Source: Lewinellaceae bacterium | GTDB taxonomy: Bacteria; Bacteroidota; Bacteroidia; Chitinophagales; Saprospiraceae | Assembly: GCA_020636095.1 (NCBI GenBank) | Contig: JACJYN010000005.1 | Span: 648,035-712,034, forward strand | Direction of reading: 5' to 3' | Length of the DNA stretch: 64,000 nt | In this document: piece by piece, positions 18,583 through 27,293 of the stretch | How positions within the stretch are numbered: position 1 is the first letter of the stretch | Layout: every line of letters starts with the position of its first letter | Notes under the pieces: model-generated | The model's database searches: none | Told to the model about the DNA's origin: nothing | The model's input: the letters and a program-made list of their open reading frames with translations, nothing else | Program-made: the position numbers and the translations under genes

Positions 18583-20406
18583 ATGGCTAAAAAAATCGTT
18601 TTCTGGAACCGGCTTGAACCCCGTCCTCAGCTGAAGTCGCTGGAGCGGCCACTCCGTGCGGAAGTGCGCGACGCACTCTGGATGTTGTCCCGGCAATGGC
18701 AAATGGGAGAATTCATAGGGGAAGATACCGGGACGCCGGCTTTCGTGAACTTAACATTTCATACTACGCCCATCAGCCGGCTTTCGTTAAACCGCAATAA
18801 AGCCAGAGCGTTTCGAAGTGGCCGGCCCTTGGAGGCAGAAGTAGAGCAGGAGTACATTCCCCTCAGCTTGCAGCAACGTATGGAAATGGGGCGGCACTGG
18901 CTCCGAATGCTGAGCAAATTACTGCCCGAGGTTCGCCGAGAAGCGGTTGCCAACGCTTTTCGCGAAAACAAAATGCTCCACTTCCGGGTTCCTGCCAACT
19001 ACAGCCGACAGGAAAAATTTGTCAATGGAGAAAGCCTCAGCAATGAAAATTATACAAACCATCTCCAGGCGGTTGCCAATGGGCGAATGATCGATGGGGG
19101 GAGGCTTTTTGAAACATTAAAAACGGAAAAGGCTTCCGTCTTTCTGGATGCCTACGATGCGGCGGTAGACTCGATCGGGGATCAATTTCTGGATTGGGCA
19201 GCTAGGCTGTATGGACAAAGTGTAGAAAGTGGCGCGGGCTGGAACGCCTCCCAACTGGAATACCGTTTTGACTGCGCCTTATCGGAAGATGGAGAAGCTG
19301 TTCAGGTATTGAGGGTCAATGAGTACCGCGGGAAAAAAATGGATTGGCACACCTTTCGCACTGGAACTCCGGCTTATGAGGGAGGGGCAAAAGGATTGAC
19401 GGAAGAACTGGAGGAGGGAGGCCAAACTCGCCAAAGCACGGTCATTCCGGGTAGGGTAGCCTTTCCAGGCATGCCTGCTGCCCGCTGGTGGGAAATGGAA
19501 GATGGAGAGGTGAATTTTGGCAATCTCGACCTCGATGTCACCGAAACAGGTATGATGTTGCTGGGGCAGTATCTAATGATGTTTGGCAACGATTGGTTGG
19601 TAGCGCCGTTGACGATCCCGGCCGGCCAGCTTTGCCGGGTAGAAAAAGCACTCATTACAGATGTTTTCGGGCAGCAGGTTTATCTTCAGCATTACCGGGA
19701 AACGCCGTCTGGGAAAGCAGAAACCGACTGGGGGTTATTTGAGGTAGCGGGGGATACCGTACTAGAAACTCAAGGCAATCAATGGCTATTGATCCCTCCC
19801 GTATCCGGCTTCGTTCAGGAAAGCGCTCCGGTAGAACAGGTGGGGTTTGTAAGAGACGAACTGGCCAATATGGCTTGGGGTATTGAAAGCGTTGTACCCG
19901 ACGGGGTGCGAAAAGGGGAAAATGGCTTTGAGCGGGCCTTGCGGGTTCGCGAATATTTTCGGCAACTGTCGGATGGCAAGCAGGAATCTCCTCCGTTACC
20001 CAACGAGGCGAAGCTGCGCTGGCAAATCGGTACCACCGTACCTGAAAACCGCATTCCGCTATTACCGGTTCAACTTCCCGAAAGTAGGCCGGCGCAGCGG
20101 CGGTTACTATTGCTACAGCGTGCTGCCATGCCTCGTATAGTCCCGGGATTTCCCTACCGCCGCATTCGTCCCCAAACTCATATTCTTCGGAAAGGCCTGG
20201 ATGGGCCCCTGAAAGAGCCCTACTACATTTTTGAAGAAGAGGCGCCCCGAACCGGCGTCGTCGTTCAATCTTGCTGGCGGCGTACTCGCTGGCAGGATGG
20301 CAGCATTGCCATTTGGGCGGCCCGCCAGAAAACTATAGGGCGAGGAGAGGCCAACGGGCAACTAAAGTTTGATTTGTTGGTGGAAAAAAATAAAGAAGAG
20401 GTTTAA
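18583..20406 (+). CDS. Giant operon protein 5, 607 aa (RQWQ family)
   Basis: Last gene of the operon, 607 aa, no signal peptide. Near the N-terminus ALWMLSRQWQMGEF followed by GEDTG (31-49) is the most distinctive block. A buried Trp/Arg/Gln-rich segment like this is likely a family signature. The rest is beta-rich with scattered aromatic residues, ending in a basic stretch and a Lys/Glu tail. No known enzymatic motif is seen. It starts 18 bp after gene 4. The reading frame is clean, like the other four genes: over 18 kb without an indel, in contrast to the damaged genes on both sides, which suggests purifying selection. Confidence 0.7.
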   Translation: MAKKIVFWNRLEPRPQLKSLERPLRAEVRDALWMLSRQWQMGEFIGEDTGTPAFVNLTFHTTPISRLSLNRNKARAFRSGRPLEAEVEQEYIPLSLQQRMEMGRHWLRMLSKLLPEVRREAVANAFRENKMLHFRVPANYSRQEKFVNGESLSNENYTNHLQAVANGRMIDGGRLFETLKTEKASVFLDAYDAAVDSIGDQFLDWAARLYGQSVESGAGWNASQLEYRFDCALSEDGEAVQVLRVNEYRGKKMDWHTFRTGTPAYEGGAKGLTEELEEGGQTRQSTVIPGRVAFPGMPAARWWEMEDGEVNFGNLDLDVTETGMMLLGQYLMMFGNDWLVAPLTIPAGQLCRVEKALITDVFGQQVYLQHYRETPSGKAETDWGLFEVAGDTVLETQGNQWLLIPPVSGFVQESAPVEQVGFVRDELANMAWGIESVVPDGVRKGENGFERALRVREYFRQLSDGKQESPPLPNEAKLRWQIGTTVPENRIPLLPVQLPESRPAQRRLLLLQRAAMPRIVPGFPYRRIRPQTHILRKGLDGPLKEPYYIFEEEAPRTGVVVQSCWRRTRWQDGSIAIWAARQKTIGRGEANGQLKFDLLVEKNKEEV

Positions 20407-20454
20407 TACGATCAATCTATTTCCCATTTTCTATAATCATGCAATGATGCTGAT

Positions 20455-20730
20455 AAAATGCGCTTCATCAACGGCGGGCTCTATCGGTTTGATGGCCATC
20501 AAGTTTACGCCGAAGTACGGGAAGGCCTTGGAAATGGCCACAGCAGATAGAATGGCCCGACAGTCCGGCCAGGTTACTGAAACAGCGCCCCCGCTTTCCG
20601 GCGATAGGCTGAAAACGAGACAAACGACGGACGCTCCCATCGTCCCTGGTGGTGGAGGACAACCTTGACGTTATTTATTATCTGTGCAGCTGTCTGGAAG
20701 GCCAGTATCAAATTGGCCCTACAGGCTAGC
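20455..20730 (+). pseudogene. Remnant of a second hybrid two-component regulator
   Basis: One frame reads AIKFTPKYGKA (about 20495-20530), the N-box region of a HATPase domain like that of the HTCS gene at the left edge. A little further, DAPIV and VVEDNLDVIYYLC (about 20630-20690) match the start of a receiver domain in that gene (EDNPDVIYYLREC). Between them most of the ATPase and linker is missing, and a frame change occurs near 20645. The receiver stops after ~25 residues. This is a deletion-scarred paralog fragment, not a functional gene. Confidence 0.65.
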
Positions 20731-20871
20731 GATAAACCCCAGGTAGCCCTCGGCAAGCCATAAACTCCAAGCGGCCCTCAATCGCCCCTAAATCCTAGCC
20801 TGGCTCCAATGAGCCATAAACTAGAAGGGCACATTTTAGCATCGCTTCCAACCTGCCTATGTAACATGCAA
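20731..20871. other. Gene-free spacer with TAAACCCC-rich low-complexity DNA
   Basis: I see no gene. The spacer is rich in short TAAACCCC / CTAAAT words and ends in a GAGCCATAAACTAGAAGG block that resembles GGCTCATAAACTAAGAAAGG in the spacer at 24780-24870. The two spacers may be copies of one non-coding repeat. Confidence 0.35.
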
Positions 20872-21030
20872 TTAATTGAATACCATTTTTTTACAGGTAT
20901 TTTCGAGCCTTAGGCGTAACGTACGTACCAGCATTTTTCCGCCCATGTATCCCAGCGTCATATTTTTGAACGGTTTATCCAGATTCATGAGATAAGAGTA
21001 ATCATACCTTGGCAGTAATGATTTTTTCAT
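20872..21030 (-). CDS. Small conserved ORF beginning MKKS (copy 2)
   Basis: 52-aa ORF read from the ATG at 21030. It shares MKKS-LPRY, DK-FK, TL-Y-G-K and LVRTL with the ORF starting at 2346. It is basic (many K/R), without a signal peptide or membrane segment. Both copies lie just downstream of, and convergent with, an HTCS gene or remnant. The conservation at protein level over ~45 residues at two sites supports coding. Function unknown. Confidence 0.45.
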   Translation of the reverse strand: MKKSLLPRYDYSYLMNLDKPFKNMTLGYMGGKMLVRTLRLRLENTCKKMVFN

Positions 21031-21051
21031 CTTTCTCAAGCCGTTCGCCCA

Positions 21052-22107
21052 ATGAAAAATTTACTTTTTCTTTCCTGTTTTTTAATGTTGAACACTATCT
21101 GGGCACAGCATGCCTGGACAGAGGAGGACCGCAAATACCTGCTCGACAACCTCAACCGCACCACCTCCGAACTTGAAAAAGAGGTGGCCGGGTTATCCGA
21201 AGCCCAATGGCATTTTAAGGAGGGGCCCGATAGCTGGACCATTGCACAGGTAGTTGAACATCTCGGCATTTACGAAAAGAAGTATTACGATGAGCGCTAC
21301 GTTGCCAGCCTGTTGCCACAGGAGCCTGGCTTAAGCCAAAGTACTCCACCGGACAACTATTATATAGACTGGATGGCGGAAGAACAGCCCCACAACGCAC
21401 CAGCTAGTGACATTCCCCTTGGTTTCATGCAGGGAAAGAACAACTGGTCTTATTTCCTGGCCGCCCGGAACCGGAATTATAAAATGATTGAAACCACCGA
21501 TGTGGATTTCCGGGCGCATTACACCTACCGCAGCAGCGGAAAACGGTGGAACCTGCATCAGCTTTACATTATTCTCTTCGCTCATTGCGACCGCCACCTG
21601 CGGCAGATCAGGAGGATAAAATCCCATCCAGAGTTCCCCCAAGAAGGTGTGGGCGTAAACGAAGAAAAAGAACTGGCCGCTATCCTGGAAGTGGTCGAAG
21701 CGGAAACCACCTGTTTTTTCTCCCGCGATTACAACTGCTGGCAACAGCACTGGGTACAGGAAGCTCATGCCTTCCAGGCCTGGAACAACGCCGACGGCAC
21801 CTTCGACGCCCGCGTGGGCTGGGAAGCCGTGGATAAGGAGATTACCGATTATATAAAAAACAACCCTGTAGGCCCCACAAAAACCAGCCATCCCAAAGTG
21901 ATCCGCAAAAACTACGTCGTCAAATTCTATGGCAATGAGGCGGCCTACCTCACCTGGGACCAGTACAATAGCGACATCGAAGCCCTGAGGTTCCGCTACA
22001 GCAAGGAAAGCCGCATTATGGAAAAACACGAGGGCAAGTGGAAGATTGCCCACGTCTCCGCCTTCTGGGATTATAAGAACCGGTTTACGGAAGAGCAGAT
22101 CGAATGA
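21052..22107 (+). CDS. Secreted DinB-like plus NTF2/SnoaL-like protein
   Basis: 351 aa with a signal peptide (about 1-19, ending near WAQH). Residues ~22-190 resemble the DinB/DinB_2 four-helix bundle: LNRTTSELEKEVAGLSEAQW, WTIAQVVEHL and the metal-type helix FAHCDRHLRQIRRI. Residues ~200-345 resemble an NTF2/SnoaL-like domain (EKELAAILEVVEAE, GKWKIAHVSAFWDY). DinB-fold proteins are often metal-dependent thiol transferases or hydrolases; no substrate can be assigned. It is apparently monocistronic. The fusion with an export signal is somewhat unusual, although stand-alone secreted DinB proteins occur in Bacteroidota. Confidence 0.75.
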   Translation: MKNLLFLSCFLMLNTIWAQHAWTEEDRKYLLDNLNRTTSELEKEVAGLSEAQWHFKEGPDSWTIAQVVEHLGIYEKKYYDERYVASLLPQEPGLSQSTPPDNYYIDWMAEEQPHNAPASDIPLGFMQGKNNWSYFLAARNRNYKMIETTDVDFRAHYTYRSSGKRWNLHQLYIILFAHCDRHLRQIRRIKSHPEFPQEGVGVNEEKELAAILEVVEAETTCFFSRDYNCWQQHWVQEAHAFQAWNNADGTFDARVGWEAVDKEITDYIKNNPVGPTKTSHPKVIRKNYVVKFYGNEAAYLTWDQYNSDIEALRFRYSKESRIMEKHEGKWKIAHVSAFWDYKNRFTEEQIE

Positions 22108-22156
22108 GCGCAAGCGTGTGATGCAATTTTCCAACCTACCTAAATAGCTTTAGATG

Positions 22157-22324
22157 AAAGAGAAGTTACTATTCAGCATGGGGTCTGAAATACGCCTGAC
22201 GCAAAATTTTGTAGACTTTTTCCCGCTGGAACCCCTTCTCATTCCCCTTGGAAGGGGAAGGGCGGCTTACAAAATTTTGCTTGAGGGGTCAAATCACCAC
22301 GATGCTGAATAGTTACAAAGAGAA
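22157..22324. mobile_element. 152-bp foldback MITE with 8-bp target duplication
   Basis: The direct repeat AAAGAGAA (22157-22164 and 22317-22324) flanks a foldback element at 22165-22316. Its ~52-bp arms align without gaps, imperfectly: GTTACTATTCAGCAT pairs with ATGCTGAATAGTTAC, and GCAAAATTTTGTA with TACAAAATTTTGC. The centre contains a second palindrome, CCCCTTGGAAGGGG. Joining the flanks over one AAAGAGAA gives ATG AAA GAG AAA ATG ATA, a good signal-peptide start for the next gene, so the element landed directly behind the original start codon (22154). Confidence 0.75.
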
Positions 22325-23730
22325 AATGATAGTGGTGGCTGCCGTACTGCTGGCGGCGGCCTCTTCCACAGTAGTATCCGCCCAATCGTGCGGCGCCATG
22401 ATCACCTATACGACTCCGGGCGGATTGCATGACTGCACCGTCCCCGTCGGCGTTGATCAGCTAACCATCACGGCTACAGGGGCGGATGGAGGCGAACGAG
22501 GCTCCGCCAGGTTTGGGGGTTCCGGCGGTTCAGTGTCCGCTACCTTTAGCGTTGCACCCGGAGATCATATTAGGGTTATCGTATGGGAAGCAGGGGAGGA
22601 TGAGTTTCACGCAGCCGGCGGCGGCGGCGGCACGGCGGTCATCAACTGCGGCAATCCTCAGGATTGTGCCGGCGGAACGCTGCTTGTCGTTGCAGGGGGA
22701 GGGGGAGGCGCTGGAAGGCAAAATGGCAGAGGCGGCTCTAGTTCGGCAGGCAGTGGAAACGGTGGGAACGCTATCGAAGGCGGAAGTGGGGGAGGGCTCA
22801 ATTCCGGAGGCACGGGTTGTGGCAGTTGTGATGGAGGCGCCGCTGTTTTAGGTGGACAGGCATCAAATACTTCCATATCTCAACCGGGCACCAATGCGGG
22901 AAGTACCATAGGGGATGGGGGAGAGGGATATGGGGCGGCGGTGCCGGCAGTTACAATACCGGCGGAGGGGTGCAACGTCTTAACGGCGGCGGCGGCGGCG
23001 GCTATTCCGGAGGAAACGGCGGGGCGGATGATGGAGTGAATTACCGAATAGCGGCGGGTCAGGAGGAAGCAATTATATAAGGTCCGGCGCCACAGCAATA
23101 ACCAACAGCAGCGGCGTGGATGGCGGTAGCGGCGGCGACAACACCAATGGATCAGTAACCCTCGACTTTTCCCAGGTTCTACCGGTTGAATTGGTACAGT
23201 TTACCGCGCTTTTTCAAAAAGGACAGGTGGAATTAAGATGGGAAACCGCTACGGAACTCAATAATGCCGGTTTCGATATCCAGCGCTCCGCCGACGGGCG
23301 CGACTGGCAATCCCTGGCCTTCGTTCCTGGCGCCGGCACGGCCCAGGAAACACAATCTTACACATATATAGACGAACGCCCCCTGCCCGTTCTCAACTAC
23401 TACCGCCTTAAACAGATTGATTTCGATGGGCAATTCGAATATTCCAAAATTGTTAGTGTGGATGCAGGTGGAGAGGATAATGGCATCCGCCTTTATCCCA
23501 ACCCAGCTTCCGACGCAACCACCCTCGCCTTCGAAACAGCCTATGCCGGAGAGGCGGTGCTTAACCTGTATAACCCTGTAGGCCAAATAGTGAAAACACA
23601 ACCCCTTTCGCTGGAGCCTGGCGCCTTTCGGGCCGGGATCGAACTGGATGGGCTTCCGGCGGGGGTGTACCTGGTGGAGGTGCGCTATGGGAAGCAGCGT
23701 ATGCAGAAGCGGTTCGTCCTTCAGAAATAG
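22302..23730 (+). pseudogene. Glycine-rich T9SS-secreted protein with two frameshifts
   Basis: Signal peptide after MLNSYKEKMIVVAAVLL, then a glycine-rich region (about 22460-23150; GGGGGG and GGSGG motifs), then a beta domain typical of Saprospiraceae (LPVELVQFTAL, GFDIQRSADG, YYRLKQIDFDG) and a type IX sorting domain (LYPNPASD near 23490, ending KRFVLQK). The product would be exported and attached to the cell surface. The frame breaks near 22937 (GGGG, one G short) and near 23043 (CC, one C short). Adding these bases restores one ORF. Start at 22302 lies inside the MITE right end; ATG 22326 is an alternative. Function unknown; the frameshifts may be sequence errors. Confidence 0.65.
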
Positions 23731-23761
23731 GCCTTCATTAAAAAACTAAAAAACACAAAAC

Positions 23762-24627
23762 ATGAACCAACGACTCACAACTCTCCCCCTCCTTCTTACC
23801 TTCCTGCTGGCTAGTTCCATGCTGCTCATTAGTTGCCAGCCTGCTCCATCCGGCGAAGCTAAAACAGCATCAGGGTCGGAAGCCCACAAAACCAGCAGCG
23901 CCGATCAACTCCAGGGCACCTGGAAACTGCTGGCCGCCAAATGGAACGCCGATACCAAGCAGTACGCCGATAATATCATGTACAAGATTTACACCCAACA
24001 CCGTTTCGCTACCATTTTTTTCGATCCGGCCACGAATGCTTTTTCCGGCGGTGGCGGTGGTACATATACAGTAACAGGCAATCAAGTCACGGAACATATA
24101 GAATACTTTTCCTTCGATACCACTGCTGTGGGAAGTGCGCAAACCTTCCATTTTAACATCAAGGATGGCATTTTTCATAAGTCGGGCGCCCTCAACACTC
24201 AAAAGTACCCCAATTATCAAATTCACGAATTTTATGAAAGGGCTGAGCCCGGTATCGGGACGCTCCGGGAAAAACACCCCTGACAGGCGTGTGGAATATT
24301 GAAGAAGCTTCCTACGGCGGCAAAAAAAGCGACCTTGCCGCTCGTTACGGCAAGGTCATCAAAATCATTACCCCCACTTACTTTTACGGGGTTTTCTTCA
24401 ACCCGGAAACAGGCTATTTTAATGGGATTACCTTCGGAACCTGGAAAACAGAAGGTGATCAGTACACTGAAACCATCAAGGCCTATTCCTGGGACGCCTC
24501 CGCCGTAGGCAAAACTTATTCATTCAACTGGAAGGTGGAGGGAAATAAATTCTATCAAACGGGTACGATTAATTCGGACCGCTATAAAGATTATGAGATT
24601 CGGGAGGTGTCGAACAGGATGGAGTAG
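23762..24627 (+). pseudogene. Lipoprotein with two tandem lipocalin-like domains, frameshifted
   Basis: Lipoprotein signal (MNQRLTT... ending LLISC, Cys near residue 25). Two similar ~110-aa domains follow: LQGTWKLLAAKW ... YPNYQIHEFYER, and LTGVWNIEEASYGG ... YKDYEIREVSNRME. Both share TIFFDP/VFFNPE, an EYFSFDTTAVG/KAYSWDASAVG block and F-I-DG/F-WKVEG. This resembles DUF4488/lipocalin-like repeats. The two halves are in different frames; inserting one A in the AAAAA at about 24270-24276 fuses them. I read it as one periplasmic or surface lipoprotein gene. Start 23762 is 31 bp after the previous stop, so it could be co-transcribed. Function unknown. Confidence 0.6.
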
Positions 24628-24891
24628 GGTAGGATTGGGTGAGATTCCCATTTGTACCCATTAGCGGGTTTAGGGCTCTTCCTGAACTAATCTGGGTTGA
24701 GAACAGCCGTTGCCCGGGGAGGGGTTTAGGCCTTTACGGTAGCTCATAGGGGTTTAGAGCAGTTGGTAAGAGGGCTTCTAACGGCAAGCTAAACCTTTCT
24801 AAACCCCAAATAAGCCTCTACACCCCCCGCTAGGCATCAATAGGCTCATAAACTAAGAAAGGGATACAGGCCAGGATCGCACCCGTAGGAT
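24628..24891. other. Gene-free spacer with TAAACC-rich DNA
   Basis: No ORF that I would support. Repeated GGTTTAG / CTAAACC words on both strands could pair with each other. The block near 24840 (AGGCTCATAAACTAAG) resembles 20805-20830. The spacer separates convergent genes, so it may carry terminators, but I see no clear hairpin with a T-run. Confidence 0.3.
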
Positions 24892-26088
24892 TTAAAACGC
24901 CCACCCCCACATCATGCTCCCCATCCAAGCCCTTAGCCCGTCCGAGCGCCGGTAGTGGGCAACCCGCAGGCTGATGCTCGTGAGTTCACCGCGGCTCTTT
25001 CTTCCCGGCCAACGCCAGCGCCGGGCGGGGCTAAACTGCATGCCGACGCCCATCTTATGGCTGTTAAAACCCGAAAGGTCGAAATCGGAAGAATAAAAAG
25101 TAGCATCCGGCTGGTGGCCGAGATAGGGTTGAAAATAGTGGGAAGCGATTTGGCGGTGGTATCGGTAGACAGGTATGAACGTGAAAGAAGGGTTCAGCTT
25201 CATTGGCAACTCCAGTTCCAGGCTGTGCGCCTGAATGCCGAAGCCATCCAGGTAGTAGCGGTAGAAAAAGCGGGTAACCAGGCTACCTCCGGCAAAATAA
25301 TGCAACCGCAGGCTTATGGGCCACTGCCAGCGCCGCCCTGGCAGCCGTTCGATGCGGGGCAGTTCCTCCCCCGGGAAGTAAACGCGGTGGAAAGGGGTGG
25401 ATAACAAGCCTTGTTGGTAGGAAACGCCGGTACTCACCGCCAGGGTTGTCCGCCGGTTCAGGATGTGCTGATACTGAACGTTCAGGTGATAAGAAAAACG
25501 CCGGTCAGTCGTGATGAAAGGCTGCACCGTATCCCGCAGCTCTTCCGGGAAATACAGCACCCAACGCCCGAAAAAGGCCTGCGCATCAATAAACAGAGCG
25601 CTCTGCTCTTCCTTCACCGGCTGGTAATAACTGCCGTGAAGGTTCATAGACAGGTAATCCGATTCCACCGAGCCGCCCATGCCCCAACTGTAGGACTGCC
25701 CCGATTCGGGCCTATCCTGTTCCCATCCCAACTGTACGGAGGCCCGGATATCGCTGCTGGAAGCCGAGGACATCCGGCTGTCGATCCGGTCAGTCGATGC
25801 AGAAGAGTAGGTGTTGAAACCGGCTTCCGCCGACAGGCGGCTGGCGCTGTCAACGGGAATGAGTACGATGATTCGCGTGTCGTAGTCGGTCAGTTCTTCC
25901 GTCCCGATGCCTCCGGTGACGGCGCTGTGATCGCCTTCCTGGGTGTAGTAATTGAAGAGGATGTTGACATCGACCGGCGCCCGGGCGACGCTGTCCAATG
26001 ACGATTGCCCCGGCAGTTGGTTGACGAGAATAACCAGAAGGAACCCGGTAATGTAAGCCAGCTGGAGCGCTTCTATTGACTTTTGCAT
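24892..26088 (-). CDS. DUF3570 outer-membrane beta-barrel protein
   Basis: 398 aa from the start MQKSIEALQL at 26088; upstream in-frame codons to 26184 overlap the previous gene's C-terminus region and are less likely. N-terminal signal (LAYITGFLLVILVNQLPGQ), then VDVNILFNYYTQEGDHSAVTGG and alternating strands with SSASSSDIRASVQLGW, and a C-terminus ending in aromatic GWAF, typical of an outer membrane barrel. This matches DUF3570, which is commonly encoded next to DUF4266 small lipoproteins, as here. These operons are sometimes linked to FAD:protein FMN transferase, which is absent here. Precise role unknown. Confidence 0.75.
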   Translation of the reverse strand: MQKSIEALQLAYITGFLLVILVNQLPGQSSLDSVARAPVDVNILFNYYTQEGDHSAVTGGIGTEELTDYDTRIIVLIPVDSASRLSAEAGFNTYSSASTDRIDSRMSSASSSDIRASVQLGWEQDRPESGQSYSWGMGGSVESDYLSMNLHGSYYQPVKEEQSALFIDAQAFFGRWVLYFPEELRDTVQPFITTDRRFSYHLNVQYQHILNRRTTLAVSTGVSYQQGLLSTPFHRVYFPGEELPRIERLPGRRWQWPISLRLHYFAGGSLVTRFFYRYYLDGFGIQAHSLELELPMKLNPSFTFIPVYRYHRQIASHYFQPYLGHQPDATFYSSDFDLSGFNSHKMGVGMQFSPARRWRWPGRKSRGELTSISLRVAHYRRSDGLRAWMGSMMWGWAF

Positions 26089-26146
26089 ATTGAGTAGTCC
26101 ATTTTTCGAAACAGCCGGGGCTATTCTGGCTAGCCCTATCACCCTC

Positions 26147-26392
26147 TCAATTACACCCACAACCGCCGCCGCCTTTCCCCCCATTTGCTCCGCTGGCCCC
26201 TTCCCGGTACCCCTCGATGTTCATCTCGTAAGCGGCTTCCGGCAGCGGTTTCAGCGCCATATTCCGGTCGTTGAGGTAGGCGCGCTGGTAAGGCCGCACG
26301 GTTTCGCAGGCGCTGAGGGAGAGTAGGGCCAGGATCAGGAGAACAACTTTATCCACGGTAATTTTTTTGTTAATCGCGTTGGTTAATTTCAT
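26147..26392 (-). CDS. DUF4266 small lipoprotein
   Basis: 81 aa: signal peptide with lipobox LSLSAC (Cys ~29), then ETVRPYQRAYLNDRNMAL and a Gly/Cys-rich tail GGKGGGGCGCN. This is the standard layout of DUF4266 proteins. Its ATG overlaps the stop of the upstream gene (ATGA at 26389-26392), showing translational coupling. The DUF3570 gene follows 58 bp downstream. Likely exposed to the periplasm; role unknown, perhaps assembly of the DUF3570 barrel. Confidence 0.8.
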   Translation of the reverse strand: MKLTNAINKKITVDKVVLLILALLSLSACETVRPYQRAYLNDRNMALKPLPEAAYEMNIEGYREGASGANGGKGGGGCGCN

Positions 26393-27021
26393 CGTGCCGC
26401 TCCGAAGGAATACCTCAATCCCACCGCCAGGCCCATCGAGAAAATATTATGCCTCGCATCCGTCCCTTTTCCGGTAATGCTGTTCCACTGATAGGCTGGG
26501 CTGATGGTAAGCCAGGGCCTGCCGATGCGGGCCAGGCAGGTAAGGCCGCCTTCGATGAAGCGTTGCCGGTGCAGGTCCGCCTGCTGCGGATAACCGGTAG
26601 TCGGGCGGAAAAAGCCTGCCCGCAGGCTCGGCCCCAGACGCAATCCTTTCTTTTGGATCATGTAATATTCTCCCCGGATGTATAGGTGAATGAATTGGAT
26701 GAAACCTTCCGCGATGGGGTAGATATAACGTCTGTCGCGCTGATTCTGGTTGACCCGCAGTTCGTTGTCGAAAAAAACAGTGTAAGCGAGCCCTGCGCCG
26801 GCGCTGAAGCTCTGTGCCTGGTAGCCCCCCTGCAGGTAACCTTCCAGGGAAGGTGAGAAATGGCTGTAGTGCAGGCCCTCGCCGCCGTATACACCTTGGC
26901 CGTTTTCTCCCAAATTGTACTGCCAGATGCCAGAGCGGAAGGCGCCGCCCGGTTCGATGAACCACGATTGGGCATACAGGGGTAAAGGGAGCATCATCAG
27001 CAGGGATATCCATATTCTCAT
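26389..27021 (-). CDS. Outer-membrane beta-barrel protein, first gene of the DUF4266/DUF3570 operon
   Basis: About 210 aa from MRIWISLLMMLPLPLYAQ (start 27021, signal peptide cleaved after YAQ). An upstream in-frame Met at 27135 would put a hydrophilic stretch before the signal and was rejected. The mature part alternates aromatic strands (GGYQAQSFSAGAGLAYTVFF, FIHLYIRGEYYMIQ, SMGLAVGLRYSFGAAR) and ends with a strand typical of outer membrane barrels. It overlaps the DUF4266 start by 4 bp. Upstream lies the 8-bp tandem repeat array. Confidence 0.65.
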   Translation of the reverse strand: MRIWISLLMMLPLPLYAQSWFIEPGGAFRSGIWQYNLGENGQGVYGGEGLHYSHFSPSLEGYLQGGYQAQSFSAGAGLAYTVFFDNELRVNQNQRDRRYIYPIAEGFIQFIHLYIRGEYYMIQKKGLRLGPSLRAGFFRPTTGYPQQADLHRQRFIEGGLTCLARIGRPWLTISPAYQWNSITGKGTDARHNIFSMGLAVGLRYSFGAAR

Positions 27022-27172
27022 AAGCCGTATTTCAGCGGCACAAGTTAGAGATACTCCGATTGGAATACAACCCTCACTATGTCTCCGGTTTTTCATTTGC
27101 TGCCCAATGGTGAGGCCATTATTGCCAATCTGCATTCAATTGGAAATTTCCACCTATTTCTCAATTTATAGC

Positions 27173-27290
27173 AACATCACAACATCACAACATCCCTACA
27201 TCCCTACATCCCTACATCACAACATCACAACATCACAACATCCCTACATCACAACATCACAACATCACAACATCACAACATCACACCCCC
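27173..27290. repeat. 8-bp tandem repeat array
   Basis: About 14 units alternating AACATCAC and TACATCCC, ending in a C-run. It lies between two minus-strand genes, just behind the stop of the lectin-OmpA gene's downstream neighbour region and upstream of the barrel gene. A shorter array of the same 8-bp period (CACATCAC) occurs at 28602-28632. Copy number in such arrays is likely variable. Confidence 0.8.
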
Positions 27291-27293
27291 CCC

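Noticed and set aside
22248..22301. TTG start at 22248 for the glycine-rich protein
   Set aside because: It lies in the palindromic centre of the MITE; ATG 22302 or 22326 precedes the signal peptide.
24272..24290. Programmed frameshift in the tandem lipoprotein gene
   Set aside because: Only an A-run is seen, with no stimulatory structure; many similar one-base losses in this window make an error or simple mutation more likely.
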